64,000 bases of DNA from Paucimonas lemoignei. GTDB lineage: Bacteria > Pseudomonadota > Gammaproteobacteria > Burkholderiales > Burkholderiaceae_D. The translations under genes and the position numbers were made by a program. Position 1 is the first letter of the stretch. Every line of letters starts with the position of its first letter. This document shows positions 10,599-19,579 of the stretch, piece after piece. The stretch lies in NCBI RefSeq assembly GCF_004342585.1, contig NZ_SLZQ01000010.1, positions 1 through 64,000 on the forward strand. Reading direction: 5' to 3'. The notes below the pieces were generated by a model. The model was not told the DNA's origin. It searched no databases and saw only the letters and a program-made list of their open reading frames with translations.

Positions 10599-11843
10599 TC
10601 AGGCGGCACGACAGACACTCACCAGCGCTTCCAGCCGCCGCCGGCTATGGGCCACGTAAGGATTGTTTTGGTCCCAGGCATAGCCGGCCAGGATCGATGA
10701 AATCATGCGCTTGATCTCGGGCGTTTTATTTTCGTGGAAGATCACATCCTGGAATGAAGCGTCGTACCAGGTTTCCACATACGTGCGGAAGGTGCTGACG
10801 CCCTGCTTGAGCGGAATGCAAAACTCCTGTTCCCAGTCCACCGTCTCACCGCGCAGCTGGCGATCGAGCACGGCTGCAGCCAGACTGGCTGATTTCATGG
10901 CGACGGTGACGCCGGAGGAAAATACCGGATCGAGGAATTCGCCGGCGTTACCGAGCAGCGCATAGCCCGGGCCGATGAGCGACTTCACATTCGCGCTGTA
11001 GCCGGTAATGACTTGGCAGGGCGTGTCGTAGACGGCATCCCTCAAATGCCGAGCCAGGCTGGGCGCTTCGCCGACGATTTGCCGCAGCTTTTCTTCCGGG
11101 CTGCCGGGGATGGTATCGAAGTAGGCTTGTTCGGCGACCACGCCGAGCGATGCGCGACCGTCGCCAAAGGGAATGGTCCAGTACCAGACGCTGCGGTTGC
11201 TCGGATGGACGGTGACGAGAATTTTGTTGCGATCGAAATCTTCCGAGCGGATGCGATCCTCGACATGGGTGAAGATGGCCTGGCGCACCGGGAAGTTCGA
11301 TGGCGCCTCCAGATCCAGCAAGCGCGGCAGCACGCGCCCGAACCCGCTGGCGTCGAGCACGAAGCGCGCGCGGATGGTGTATTCGCCGCCATTGGCATGT
11401 TCGCGCACGGTCAGCTCAGGTTGTGCGCCGGCGAAGTCGGCATTGACGATCTCTTGCTGGTAGCGGATTTCGACGCCGGCTTTTTCCGCCTCATCCGCCA
11501 GCAGCTTGTCGAAGTTGGCGCGCCGCACCTGGTAGGTGGTGCCGGGTCCCGGCGAGAATTTGTCGGTGAAATCGAAGGTGCTGTGCTGCTCACCATAATT
11601 GAATACGGCGCCGTTCTTGAACTGGAATCCTTTTTCATCGGCTTGGGCATGCACCGCCTCGACCAAACCGGCTTCTTCGATGAACTCCATGCAATGCGGC
11701 AGCAGGCTCTCGCCGATCGAGAAACGCGGAAAGAGTGCGCGTTCCAGGATCAATGGCTTGTAGCCGCGCTTGACCAAGTTGGCGGCAGCGATCGATCCGG
11801 ATGGACCGGCGCCGATGATAATGACGTCGTGGAGTTGATTCAT
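10599..11843 (-). CDS. FAD-dependent oxidoreductase of the flavin-dependent halogenase family
   Basis: A 414-residue flavoprotein from ATG 11843 (MNQLHDVIII). It shows the FAD motif GAGPSGSIAA (about residues 10-19), FPRFSIGESLLPHCMEFIEEAG typical of halogenase-like enzymes, the segment GFQFKNGAVFNYG whose Lys aligns with the catalytic Lys of phenolic halogenases, and WYWTIP, a full WxWxIP halogenase motif. The family oxidises chloride or bromide with FADH2 to halogenate aromatic rings, and some members act only as monooxygenases or reductases. The frame is open further upstream to 11933, but that extension is not family-like. Its place at the end of the aryl polyene operon suggests it acts on the aryl head group. 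Confidence 0.78.
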   Translation of the reverse strand: MNQLHDVIIIGAGPSGSIAAANLVKRGYKPLILERALFPRFSIGESLLPHCMEFIEEAGLVEAVHAQADEKGFQFKNGAVFNYGEQHSTFDFTDKFSPGPGTTYQVRRANFDKLLADEAEKAGVEIRYQQEIVNADFAGAQPELTVREHANGGEYTIRARFVLDASGFGRVLPRLLDLEAPSNFPVRQAIFTHVEDRIRSEDFDRNKILVTVHPSNRSVWYWTIPFGDGRASLGVVAEQAYFDTIPGSPEEKLRQIVGEAPSLARHLRDAVYDTPCQVITGYSANVKSLIGPGYALLGNAGEFLDPVFSSGVTVAMKSASLAAAVLDRQLRGETVDWEQEFCIPLKQGVSTFRTYVETWYDASFQDVIFHENKTPEIKRMISSILAGYAWDQNNPYVAHSRRRLEALVSVCRAA

Positions 11844-11954
11844 AAGGATGATTCGATTCGGTAAGGCAGAAACGGCTGTGGCAGGTTGTTCAATGGTCTG
11901 CGCCACATCAGATTCGCCGTCCACCGGCGACATGACGATGGACGGCAGAGGCGG

Positions 11955-12404
11955 TTACTTGTTGGCGATTTTGACGAAATCCCCTTTCAATGCCACACCG
12001 GCCATGATCCCGCCAGCATGGCACTCGAATTCGGTCGGGCTGGAGTAGACATTATGCTGGTAGTTGCTGACGACATTGACCACGGCATTGGCGCCAAGCT
12101 GGATGGCGCGTTTCTCCAGTTGTACTAGTGCCGACAAAAACGCCCAGTTGCAAGCCGTTTCATCGGACTTGCCGAAAGCATTGGTTTTTTTGCTGGTGCT
12201 ATCGGAGCCGAGCTTGGCGAGGACTTTGGGCGACTTCTGATTACCGAAGTAAAACTTCACGTTTCCTTCCAGCTTATCCTTGCTATCTGCGACTGCCATC
12301 GCTGTTTCAATCGGCAGCAAGTGCTTGGTATCCCGAGCGTGAACATTGCCTACAGCGGCCAGTGCAGCACCACAAACCACAAACGACGAAATCCATTTTT
12401 TCAT
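11955..12404 (-). CDS. Small exported protein in the aryl polyene cluster, paralogue of 9257-9769
   Basis: A 149-residue protein with a signal peptide (MKKWISSFVVCGAALAAVGNVHA). The mature part has VKFYFGNQKSPKVLAKLG, a central Cys, QLGANAVVNVVS and EFECHAGGIMAGVALKGDF, matching the paralogue 2.2 kb away. The function is unknown. Its position between the halogenase-like gene and a ketosynthase gene suggests a periplasmic role tied to pigment assembly or membrane stress. An AAAGGAGC Shine-Dalgarno sequence sits at good distance from the ATG. Confidence 0.72.
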   Translation of the reverse strand: MKKWISSFVVCGAALAAVGNVHARDTKHLLPIETAMAVADSKDKLEGNVKFYFGNQKSPKVLAKLGSDSTSKKTNAFGKSDETACNWAFLSALVQLEKRAIQLGANAVVNVVSNYQHNVYSSPTEFECHAGGIMAGVALKGDFVKIANK

Positions 12405-12468
12405 TGTTATTGCTCCTTTCGAGTTTCAGACAAGTTGAGGGTGTTGCAGTTAAAACGGTAATGACAAA

Positions 12469-13698
12469 CTAATTCCACTTCTTGAAGATCAACGAGGTGT
12501 TAATGCCGCCGAAGGCGAAGTTATTCGACATGACATATTCGCATTCCAGCCGCCGGCCCTGCTCCACGATGTAGTCGAGCTGCGCGCATGCCGGGTCCAG
12601 TTGCTTCAAGTTGATGGTGGGCGCAAACCACCCTTCGCGCATCATCTCGATGCTGGCCCAGGCTTCCAGCGCACCGCAGGCGCCGAGCGTATGGCCCATG
12701 TAACTCTTCAGTGAACTGATCGGCATGCTGTTGCCGAACACTTGCGCGGTGGCTTGCGATTCGGCGACATCACCATGCTGGGTGCCGGTGCCATGGGCAT
12801 TGACGTAACCGATCGCCGAGGGTGGCAGGCCGGCGTCGTCCAGCGCCAGTTCCATGGCGATTTTCATCGTATCCGGGTTGGGCTGGGTGACATGACAGCC
12901 ATCGCTGTTGGTGCCGAAGCCGACGATCTCGGCATAAATTTTGGCACCGCGCGCCTGGGCATGTTCCAGGTCTTCCAGGATCAGCGAGCCGGCGCCTTCG
13001 CCGATCACCAGGCCATCGCGATTGGCGTCGAATGGGCTGGGCGTGGTATGGGGCGCATCGTTACGCACGCTGGTGGCGAACAGCGTGTCGAACACCGCCG
13101 CTTCGGTGGGACACAGTTCTTCCGAGCCGCCGGCGATCATGGCGCGCTGGCGGCCGCTGCGGATGGCTTCATAGGCGTAGCCGATGCCCTGACTGCCGGA
13201 GGTGCAGGCGCTCGACGTCGTGATCACGCGGCCGGTCACGCCGAGGAATACACCCATGTTGACCGGCGCGGTATGCGCCATCATCTTGATGTAGGTGGTG
13301 GCATTGATGCCGCGCGTGGTTTTTTCCTCCAGCATTTTGCCGAAGCCGCAGATCGCTTGCGTGGTGCCGGCGGAAGAGCCATACGAAATACCCATCCAGC
13401 CGCTGGTCACCAAGGGATCGTCGAGCAAGCCGGCGTCAGCCAGGGCCAGTTCGCTGGCGCGCGTGGCCATCAAGGCGACTGCGCCCATGCTGCGGGTATT
13501 CTTGCGGTTGTAGCGCTCCGACAGCTCATATGGCGCGGCAGGAGCGGCAATCTGCGTATTCAAGCCTTCGTATTCGGACCATTGTTCGATGCGCTTGACG
13601 GCATTGCGGTAGTTGCCCAGCGCTGCGCGGATGCTTGGCCAGTCATTGCCCAGCGGGCTGATGCCGGCCATGCCGGTGACGACGACGCGACGCTTCAT
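12469..13698 (-). CDS. Beta-ketoacyl-ACP synthase (aryl polyene extension ketosynthase)
   Basis: A 409-residue FabF-like condensing enzyme. Its Cys-His-His triad is intact: Cys about 165 in TTSSACTSGSQGIGYA, His in VNAHGTGTQHGD, and His in SYMGHTLGACGALE. It catalyses decarboxylative Claisen condensation of malonyl-ACP with the growing chain. The start codon overlaps the ketoreductase stop as ATGA (13695-13698), implying coupled translation. A second active ketosynthase and an inactive chain-length-factor-like partner are encoded upstream in the same operon. Confidence 0.92.
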   Translation of the reverse strand: MKRRVVVTGMAGISPLGNDWPSIRAALGNYRNAVKRIEQWSEYEGLNTQIAAPAAPYELSERYNRKNTRSMGAVALMATRASELALADAGLLDDPLVTSGWMGISYGSSAGTTQAICGFGKMLEEKTTRGINATTYIKMMAHTAPVNMGVFLGVTGRVITTSSACTSGSQGIGYAYEAIRSGRQRAMIAGGSEELCPTEAAVFDTLFATSVRNDAPHTTPSPFDANRDGLVIGEGAGSLILEDLEHAQARGAKIYAEIVGFGTNSDGCHVTQPNPDTMKIAMELALDDAGLPPSAIGYVNAHGTGTQHGDVAESQATAQVFGNSMPISSLKSYMGHTLGACGALEAWASIEMMREGWFAPTINLKQLDPACAQLDYIVEQGRRLECEYVMSNNFAFGGINTSLIFKKWN

Positions 13699-14420
13699 GC
13701 CAATCCTCCATTGACCGAAATAACCTGGCGGGTAATGTAGGCAGCGTCTTCCGCCATCAGAAAGCTGACGGCCGCCGCCACTTCTTCCGGCTTGCCGACG
13801 CGCTTGGCCGGGATCAGTTTCAAGGCTTCTTCCATCGGCACGTCGCTGATCATGTCGGTCTCGATCAATCCGGGCGCGACGCAGTTGACCGTAATATTGC
13901 GCGAAGCCAGTTCCAGCGCGAGCGCCTTGGTGGCGCCGATGATGCCTGCCTTGGCGGCGCTGTAATTCACCTGGCCGCGATTGCCCGTCAATCCCGATAC
14001 CGAAGCGAGGGTGACGATACGGCCGGCGCTGCGGCGGCGTACCATCGGCATGATCAAAGGATGCAGGACGTTATAGAAACCATCCAGGTTGGTCTTCAAA
14101 ACCATGTCCCATTCATCGCCCGGCATGGCCGGAAAGGCATTGTCACGCGCCACACCAGCGTTACACACGACGCCGTAGTAGCAGCCATGCTGCTCCACGT
14201 CTGCCGTCAGCATCGCTTCAGCGGTCTGGCGATCGCCGATATCGAATTGCAGCACGCGCGCATTGCGCCCGAGCGCGGCAATGCTCTGTGCCACTTCCTC
14301 CGCTTCGGTGCGCCGGCTCAGGCAATGCAGCACCACATCGAATCCATCGCGCGCCAGGCGCAAGGCGATCGCCTTGCCGATGCCGCGGCTGGAACCCGTT
14401 ACCAACACGCTCTTGTTCAC
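13695..14420 (-). CDS. 3-oxoacyl-ACP reductase (FabG-like short-chain dehydrogenase)
   Basis: A 241-residue SDR enzyme. The cofactor motif TGSSRGIGKAIA begins at about residue 8, VCNAGVARDNAF is the NAG motif, and the catalytic Ser-Tyr-Lys are in LASVSGLTGNRGQVNYSAAKAGI. It reduces the 3-keto group of the ACP-bound polyene intermediate with NADPH. Both ends overlap neighbouring genes by four bases (ATGA), with the dehydratase upstream and the ketosynthase downstream. Confidence 0.93.
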   Translation of the reverse strand: MNKSVLVTGSSRGIGKAIALRLARDGFDVVLHCLSRRTEAEEVAQSIAALGRNARVLQFDIGDRQTAEAMLTADVEQHGCYYGVVCNAGVARDNAFPAMPGDEWDMVLKTNLDGFYNVLHPLIMPMVRRRSAGRIVTLASVSGLTGNRGQVNYSAAKAGIIGATKALALELASRNITVNCVAPGLIETDMISDVPMEEALKLIPAKRVGKPEEVAAAVSFLMAEDAAYITRQVISVNGGLA

Positions 14421-14869
14421 TCCACGCTCCCATTCAGGAATTCTTCTGCATTCGCAGGCAAAAATACCGATACTGTGGCGGTCGCCGCCACGCCCTCTTC
14501 ATCTTCAATGCGGCATTCGAACGAGCCCAGGCCATTCTCAGCCATCAGCAGCCGGACAACATGCACGCGCAGCACGCTGCCGACGGCAAACATCGACTTC
14601 GCACAGGAATAGCGACGCGACCCCAGCAAGAAGCCGATCTTGACAGGTTCGCCTCGCTGATACGCTTCATAGCCGGCATGCGCGGCGATCGCCTGCGCCA
14701 TGTATTCGATGCCGACCCAGGCGCCGACGCCGGCGGCGCTACCGAACATGCTATCGGGCCGGATCGTCACTTCGGCGCACAGGCTTTCCTGGTCCACCGC
14801 AATCACCCGGTCCAGCAACACCATCGGCCCGCCATGCGGCACCAGCAATCGGATATCCGGATAAGTCAT
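14417..14869 (-). CDS. 3-hydroxyacyl-ACP dehydratase, hotdog fold (ApeP-like)
   Basis: A 150-residue protein starting MTYPDIRLLVPHGGPMVLLDRVI, a typical start for the aryl polyene dehydratase partner. WVGIEYMAQAIAAHAGY resembles the FabZ central helix, and GFLLGSRRYSC follows. It presumably removes water from the 3-hydroxyacyl-ACP to leave a conjugated double bond. ATG 14869 lies one base after the ketosynthase TGA, a coupled arrangement; the open frame upstream to 14911 only covers the end of that gene. A second dehydratase domain is fused to the AMP-ligase at 23244-24986. Confidence 0.85.
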   Translation of the reverse strand: MTYPDIRLLVPHGGPMVLLDRVIAVDQESLCAEVTIRPDSMFGSAAGVGAWVGIEYMAQAIAAHAGYEAYQRGEPVKIGFLLGSRRYSCAKSMFAVGSVLRVHVVRLLMAENGLGSFECRIEDEEGVAATATVSVFLPANAEEFLNGSVE

Positions 14870-14870
14870 C

Positions 14871-16049
14871 TCAACCTCTTCCGAATACCAGCGCCGCATT
14901 GGCGCCGCCAAAGGCGAACGAATTGCTCAATGCCCACTCCACCCGCCGGCCCAGACGCGTGCCCGGCGCGACCGCATTCAATGCCGGCAAACCAGTGTCG
15001 CGCTCGCCATCCCATAAATGCGGCGGCAATACACCTTCGGCATTGTCATCCTGCATGGCCAGCCAACACAATGCCGCTTCGATCGCGCCGGCGGCACCCA
15101 GGGCATGGCCGGTGAAGCCCTTGGTCGAGCTGACCGCCACATCATTGCCGAACAAGCCATGCACCGCGCGCGATTCCATGGCATCGTTCTGTAGCGTGGC
15201 AGTGCCGTGCAAGTTGATGTAATCGATTTGTGCCGACTTAATGCCGGCGCGCGCCAGGGCTTTTTCCATGGCGATGGTTGCGCCGGTTCCGGCGGGGTCG
15301 GGCGCGGACATGTGGTGAGCGTCGGAAGACTCGCCCCAGCCACGCAGGGCGACTGCGGCGGGTTCGCGCGTCATCAGAAACAGCGCGGCGCCTTCGCCGA
15401 TATTGATGCCCTTGCGGTTGGCGCTGAGCGGATTGCAGCGAACGTCGCTGACCGATTCCAGCGAGGCGAAGCCGGCAACCGTGAAGGCGCACAGCGAGTC
15501 GACGCCGCCGCAAATCACGGCATCGCACAGACCCATGTTCAGCAAGCGGGCCGCGCTGGCCATGGCCTTGCTGCTGGAGGCGCAGGCGGTGGAATGCACA
15601 TAGGCTGGGCCGTTCGTGCCAAGGACAGACGCCAGCATCGTCGCCGGTGAACCGAGCTCTTGCTGGCCATAGTGGTAAGTATCAGGAAGCTTGCCGCTCG
15701 CGACGTGTTCGCGCAGCGCCGCTTCACTTTCCGCAATGCCGGAAGTGCTGGTGCCGATCATGATGCCGATGCGATTGGCACCGAAGCGGGCAATGGCCGC
15801 GTCGACCTCGGTGCGGATTTGCGCCAGGGCTGCCAGCGCCAACTGGTTGTTGCGGCTGCGCTGCTGCAGCGGCAGGTGGCCGATGGCCGGGAGCGCAGCG
15901 TTCACGCAGCCAAGCGGCAGAGTGCGCCCGGGCGAATATTGTTCGGTCGGCGTAATGCCGCTTTCTGCCGATTCGAATACGCGCCGCCAGACTTCCTCTC
16001 GCGAGTTGCCTGGGGCGCAGATGATGCCAAGATGGTTTAAATAAATCAT
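14871..16049 (-). CDS. Beta-ketoacyl-ACP synthase (second aryl polyene ketosynthase)
   Basis: A 392-residue condensing enzyme with an intact triad: Cys in VHSTACASSSKAMASA, His in NLHGTATLQNDAME, and His in TGHALGAAGAIEAAL. It is shorter than the enzyme at 12469-13698 and forms the second ketosynthase type found in aryl polyene clusters, possibly responsible for the first condensation or for pairing with the chain-length factor. The division of labour is inferred. It follows the lipoprotein gene by one base. Confidence 0.9.
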   Translation of the reverse strand: MIYLNHLGIICAPGNSREEVWRRVFESAESGITPTEQYSPGRTLPLGCVNAALPAIGHLPLQQRSRNNQLALAALAQIRTEVDAAIARFGANRIGIMIGTSTSGIAESEAALREHVASGKLPDTYHYGQQELGSPATMLASVLGTNGPAYVHSTACASSSKAMASAARLLNMGLCDAVICGGVDSLCAFTVAGFASLESVSDVRCNPLSANRKGINIGEGAALFLMTREPAAVALRGWGESSDAHHMSAPDPAGTGATIAMEKALARAGIKSAQIDYINLHGTATLQNDAMESRAVHGLFGNDVAVSSTKGFTGHALGAAGAIEAALCWLAMQDDNAEGVLPPHLWDGERDTGLPALNAVAPGTRLGRRVEWALSNSFAFGGANAALVFGRG

Positions 16050-16050
16050 G

Positions 16051-16611
16051 TTACGGACCCATGGGTGCCGATTGAATCGTGAGCTGGTACTGGTAGCGCA
16101 GGTTGGTCAGCACGACTTTCCCCTTCCAGCGCGGCTCGGCACTGTAATCGATTTCCAGGACTTTGGCGTCATTCGACCAGAGCGTGCGCCGCATGCCTTC
16201 ATCCTGGATGCGCCAGCCGGCGGGCAGGGCGCTGCGGATGACACCGGCCGGCCAGTAGGTGAGCTGGATATCTTCCAGCACGTCTTCCGCGCGCACTTGC
16301 TCCGGCAGCAGGGCATGGCGCCATGACTTCAATTCGCGGCCATCGAACTCCAGGCTCATCACGCGCTGACCAAGCGCCAGGCTAATCATGCTGACATGCT
16401 CGCTATCGACTTCCAGCGCGCCTTCCAGATAATCGGTGCGGCCATCTCGCTCGACCGCCAGGCGCTGCTGCAGCTGGATTGAGGTACCGAGCGCGGCAGG
16501 GGCCAGCCGCAGGCCGAGGCGGGCCGGTTGCTGTGGCCGTGGCGTAGCGCAGCCGGCCAGCGCCAGCACGGCAACGGCGCAAAGAATCAGGCTTCGCAAC
16601 ATCATTCGCAT
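16051..16611 (-). CDS. DUF3261 lipoprotein of the aryl polyene cluster
   Basis: A 186-residue predicted lipoprotein. The N-terminus is a signal peptide ending in the lipobox LALAGCA, with the lipidated Cys at about residue 21. DUF3261 lipoproteins are regular members of aryl polyene clusters and are thought to help place or export the lipid at the outer membrane with the LolA-like carrier. That role is inferred from gene context. The start overlaps the end of the MMPL exporter gene. Confidence 0.82.
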   Translation of the reverse strand: MRMMLRSLILCAVAVLALAGCATPRPQQPARLGLRLAPAALGTSIQLQQRLAVERDGRTDYLEGALEVDSEHVSMISLALGQRVMSLEFDGRELKSWRHALLPEQVRAEDVLEDIQLTYWPAGVIRSALPAGWRIQDEGMRRTLWSNDAKVLEIDYSAEPRWKGKVVLTNLRYQYQLTIQSAPMGP

Positions 16612-18980
16612 ACATTCTCCATTTGCCGCACCGGTGTCACAGTCTTATGTTCACGGGCAAAGCAGGGCACGATCATCCAGACCAGCGCGGTACCGAGCAG
16701 CATGGTCAAGCCGAACGCTTGCAGGGCGGGCGTCTTGCTCAAGCCCAGCAAGCCGAAGGACAGCAGCGTGCTGGCTGCCGACAGGCTGACCGCCATCCAC
16801 GCAGAAGCTTCGCGGCGATCCGGACGCTCCTGGAAAAACACGCCATAGTCGACGCCGATCCCGAGCAACAGCATCAGGGCCAGCACATGGAAGAGTTGCA
16901 GCTGGTGGCCGGCAAGACCCAGCAGCGCGATGGTAATGGCGCTGGCAAGCGCGGTGGGCGCCAGCACGCGCCACGTCGCCGTGCGATAGCGCACGAACAG
17001 CAGGCAGAAGACGCCAATGTAAGAAAACATCAGCGCCCATCCCATGTACTGGCGGTAGCGTCCCAGCAGCGAAGAAATGTCCGCTACTTTGTCGACCCAT
17101 TGCACGCCGTCGAGTCCGCTGGCCGCTTGCTGCAAGATAGGCAGCTTGGCCAAGGTCAGGCCGCGCACGGCGACGATGCTGGCATAGCCATCGCCAAGCC
17201 GCCCCAGCCATAAATGGCGCCAGGGTTCGCTGGCGGGCGACTGCATGAAGGCCTCGACCGTCAATTCTGGCACCGAACTGCTGCGCTCGCGCACGGCGCG
17301 CACCCACTCATCATCCTCGCCGATGCGCGCTGCCAGAACTGGCAAGGCGGCGTCACTAGCCAGCAGCTTGTCAGTTACCAGCTTGCGCCGCTCTGCTTGC
17401 GTCTGCGGCGACGGCACCCAGTTGGAAATAGCCTGGTAGCCTGAAATCGTCTGGTTGCCGACTAATGGATCGAGCCGACGCTTCAAGGCTTCCTCACGCT
17501 GCAGCACGACTTCGGCGCTTTGCCCACGCACGAGATAGAACTGTACCGGGGTTGGTGCATCCAGGAGTTTGCCCAGCTTGATCTGTTCATTGATCAGATG
17601 CTTGGGCGGATTTTGCAGCGAGCGGATATCGTCATTGACGCCAAGGCGCGACCAGCCCAATCCGATCAGCGCAGCCACGGCCAGCAGCGCCAATAGCGTC
17701 TTGCGGTCGGCGCGCAATACGGGCCAGCGCGACAGCATCGCCAAGAAGGTTTGCGCCTGACCCGTGTTCTTCATGGTCGCCGGACCGATCAGCACCGGAT
17801 ACCAGCACACCACGGTCATCCACGCAAACAGCAAGCCGGTCACGGAAAACGCCGCCATCTGCCGCAAGCCCGGAAATGGCGTCAAGGCCAGGCCGGTGTA
17901 GCCGATGACGGCCGCCAGCAGCGTCAGAGCCAAGCTTGGCAGCAGGCGGCGCACGAGTTGGAATGAGGTCATGCCGGCATCCGCGCCAAGACGATGGCAG
18001 AGGAAATAGATGCCGTAATCCTGCGCCACGCCGATCAGGGTGGCGCCGAATACCAGAGTCAGCAGGTGCACGCGATCAAACAGCAGCAGGCACAGCGTCA
18101 GCGCGCCGAGAAAGCCGACGCCAAGCAACAGCACGACATAGATCAGCGGCTTGAGCGAGCGGAACGAGAACCAGATCAGCAGCACGATGCCGGCCAGCGA
18201 GCCCAAGCCGATCGTGGACATCTCGCTGCTGGCTTGTTTGCCAGCCACGGCGGCATGCAGGATCACGCCGGCTTCCAGTACTTCCACACCGGGCGCGGCA
18301 TTGACGGCGGCTTGCCGGGCCTTGGCCAATAGCGGTGTGACGGATTGTTGCGCATCCATGGAAAATGCCGGCACCAGCAGGTTGATCGGCATGACGACAT
18401 AGGATCTCTCGGTATCGGCGACGAACAGGCGGCCATCGCGCGGACGCACCGGCGTTTCCTGGGCGCGCGCCTGCACCCAGCCGCCAAACACGCCGAAGGG
18501 ATCATCTTGCCACGCGCCGACCTTGGGACCCGCGAAAGGGCTGTAGAGCTTGGCCAGCGCAGTATCGACCCACTGTTGCTTGGTTTGTGTGCGCAAGGCT
18601 TCTTCATCTGCCGGCGTCATCAATACCAATCGGTGCTGCTGGAACAGGCTCAGCCAATCCTGCTGGGTCTGGTCGCTGAGCCGGTCGGTAAATTGCAGCA
18701 GATTGTCATGCGTCGACAGTACGGCACGATACGAATCGGCGGCACGCTTGGCTTCACCCCAGCTCTTGGCGCCAACCAGCACGATGACTTTTTGCTGCGC
18801 CGAGTCCGCCATATGCTTGAAGGCTTGCTGCACGGCCGGATCCTGTTCCTGCGCCGGTAACAGCGTCAGGATATCGGTATCGGGCGCGAGCCGCTGATTG
18901 AGCCAAAGGTGGGCGCCATACGCAAGCAATAGCGTCACCACGATGGCCCATAGCAGGGCGGGAAGAGGAAGCCGTTTCAA
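16602..18980 (-). CDS. MMPL/RND-superfamily exporter of the aryl polyene cluster
   Basis: A 792-residue inner-membrane transporter with the duplicated RND layout: one N-terminal transmembrane segment, a large periplasmic domain (about residues 40-250), five or six helices, a second periplasmic domain (about 440-630) and a final helix bundle. Motif-like stretches include GATLIGVAQDYGIYFLCH and LLLGIGVDYGVFFQER, the matching intramembrane segments of the two halves with the conserved Asp-Tyr. It probably moves the finished aryl polyene lipid or an intermediate out of the inner membrane. It overlaps both neighbouring genes. Confidence 0.9.
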   Translation of the reverse strand: MKRLPLPALLWAIVVTLLLAYGAHLWLNQRLAPDTDILTLLPAQEQDPAVQQAFKHMADSAQQKVIVLVGAKSWGEAKRAADSYRAVLSTHDNLLQFTDRLSDQTQQDWLSLFQQHRLVLMTPADEEALRTQTKQQWVDTALAKLYSPFAGPKVGAWQDDPFGVFGGWVQARAQETPVRPRDGRLFVADTERSYVVMPINLLVPAFSMDAQQSVTPLLAKARQAAVNAAPGVEVLEAGVILHAAVAGKQASSEMSTIGLGSLAGIVLLIWFSFRSLKPLIYVVLLLGVGFLGALTLCLLLFDRVHLLTLVFGATLIGVAQDYGIYFLCHRLGADAGMTSFQLVRRLLPSLALTLLAAVIGYTGLALTPFPGLRQMAAFSVTGLLFAWMTVVCWYPVLIGPATMKNTGQAQTFLAMLSRWPVLRADRKTLLALLAVAALIGLGWSRLGVNDDIRSLQNPPKHLINEQIKLGKLLDAPTPVQFYLVRGQSAEVVLQREEALKRRLDPLVGNQTISGYQAISNWVPSPQTQAERRKLVTDKLLASDAALPVLAARIGEDDEWVRAVRERSSSVPELTVEAFMQSPASEPWRHLWLGRLGDGYASIVAVRGLTLAKLPILQQAASGLDGVQWVDKVADISSLLGRYRQYMGWALMFSYIGVFCLLFVRYRTATWRVLAPTALASAITIALLGLAGHQLQLFHVLALMLLLGIGVDYGVFFQERPDRREASAWMAVSLSAASTLLSFGLLGLSKTPALQAFGLTMLLGTALVWMIVPCFAREHKTVTPVRQMENVCE

Positions 18981-19579
18981 AATTGCGCCGCCTCTTCCGG
19001 TGCAAGAGCGGTTTCGCCCGTTTGCATCGCCGAGAAAGTAATGCTGGTGCGGTCGCCATTGGCCTCAAATAGCGTGATTTGCTTGACGAATGCGCCGCCT
19101 TCCAGCGACACGCCGGCAATGACTCTAGCCAGACCGGCATCGCGCGCTTTCAGCGCCACTGACCATTGCTTGTCCTGTACCTTGCCTTCGCCTTCGAACA
19201 GGTTTTCCAGTTGTGCCAGGTCGCCCGCCAGAAGCGAGAACAGCATGTTGTTAATGACACGCACGGTCGGCTCCTGCTTGGCATCCACGCGCACGGCAAC
19301 GCGGTCGCCATGCATTTGCAGGATTTCATCACGCGTCAAACGCAAGGTGCTTGGGAAAGGCTGCAGGGTACGCCACAAGACGCCCTTGCCCGCCGCCACG
19401 CAAAAGCGTCCGCTCGACAGCAAGGGTTTTTTCATCCCGGCCAGCTGCTTGCTCTGATCGAAACGGCCGCACATGACATCCGGCTTGGCCAGCAATGCCT
19501 GGATCTTCGCGACCGGCACGGCCGCGAAACCCGATGCCGCGACCAGCGCCAGCGACAAGCAGACAAATAGGCGTTTCAT
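18977..19579 (-). CDS. LolA-like outer-membrane lipoprotein carrier protein
   Basis: A 200-residue periplasmic protein with a signal peptide (MKRLFVCLSLALVAASGFA). The mature part carries KPDVMCGRFDQSKQLAGMKKPLLSSGRF and GKGVLWRTLQPFPSTLRLT, the pattern of LolA-related proteins of aryl polyene clusters. It likely ferries a hydrophobic lipid across the periplasm between the MMPL exporter and the outer membrane. It overlaps both the thioesterase gene (upstream) and the MMPL gene (downstream) by four bases. Confidence 0.85.
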   Translation of the reverse strand: MKRLFVCLSLALVAASGFAAVPVAKIQALLAKPDVMCGRFDQSKQLAGMKKPLLSSGRFCVAAGKGVLWRTLQPFPSTLRLTRDEILQMHGDRVAVRVDAKQEPTVRVINNMLFSLLAGDLAQLENLFEGEGKVQDKQWSVALKARDAGLARVIAGVSLEGGAFVKQITLFEANGDRTSITFSAMQTGETALAPEEAAQF

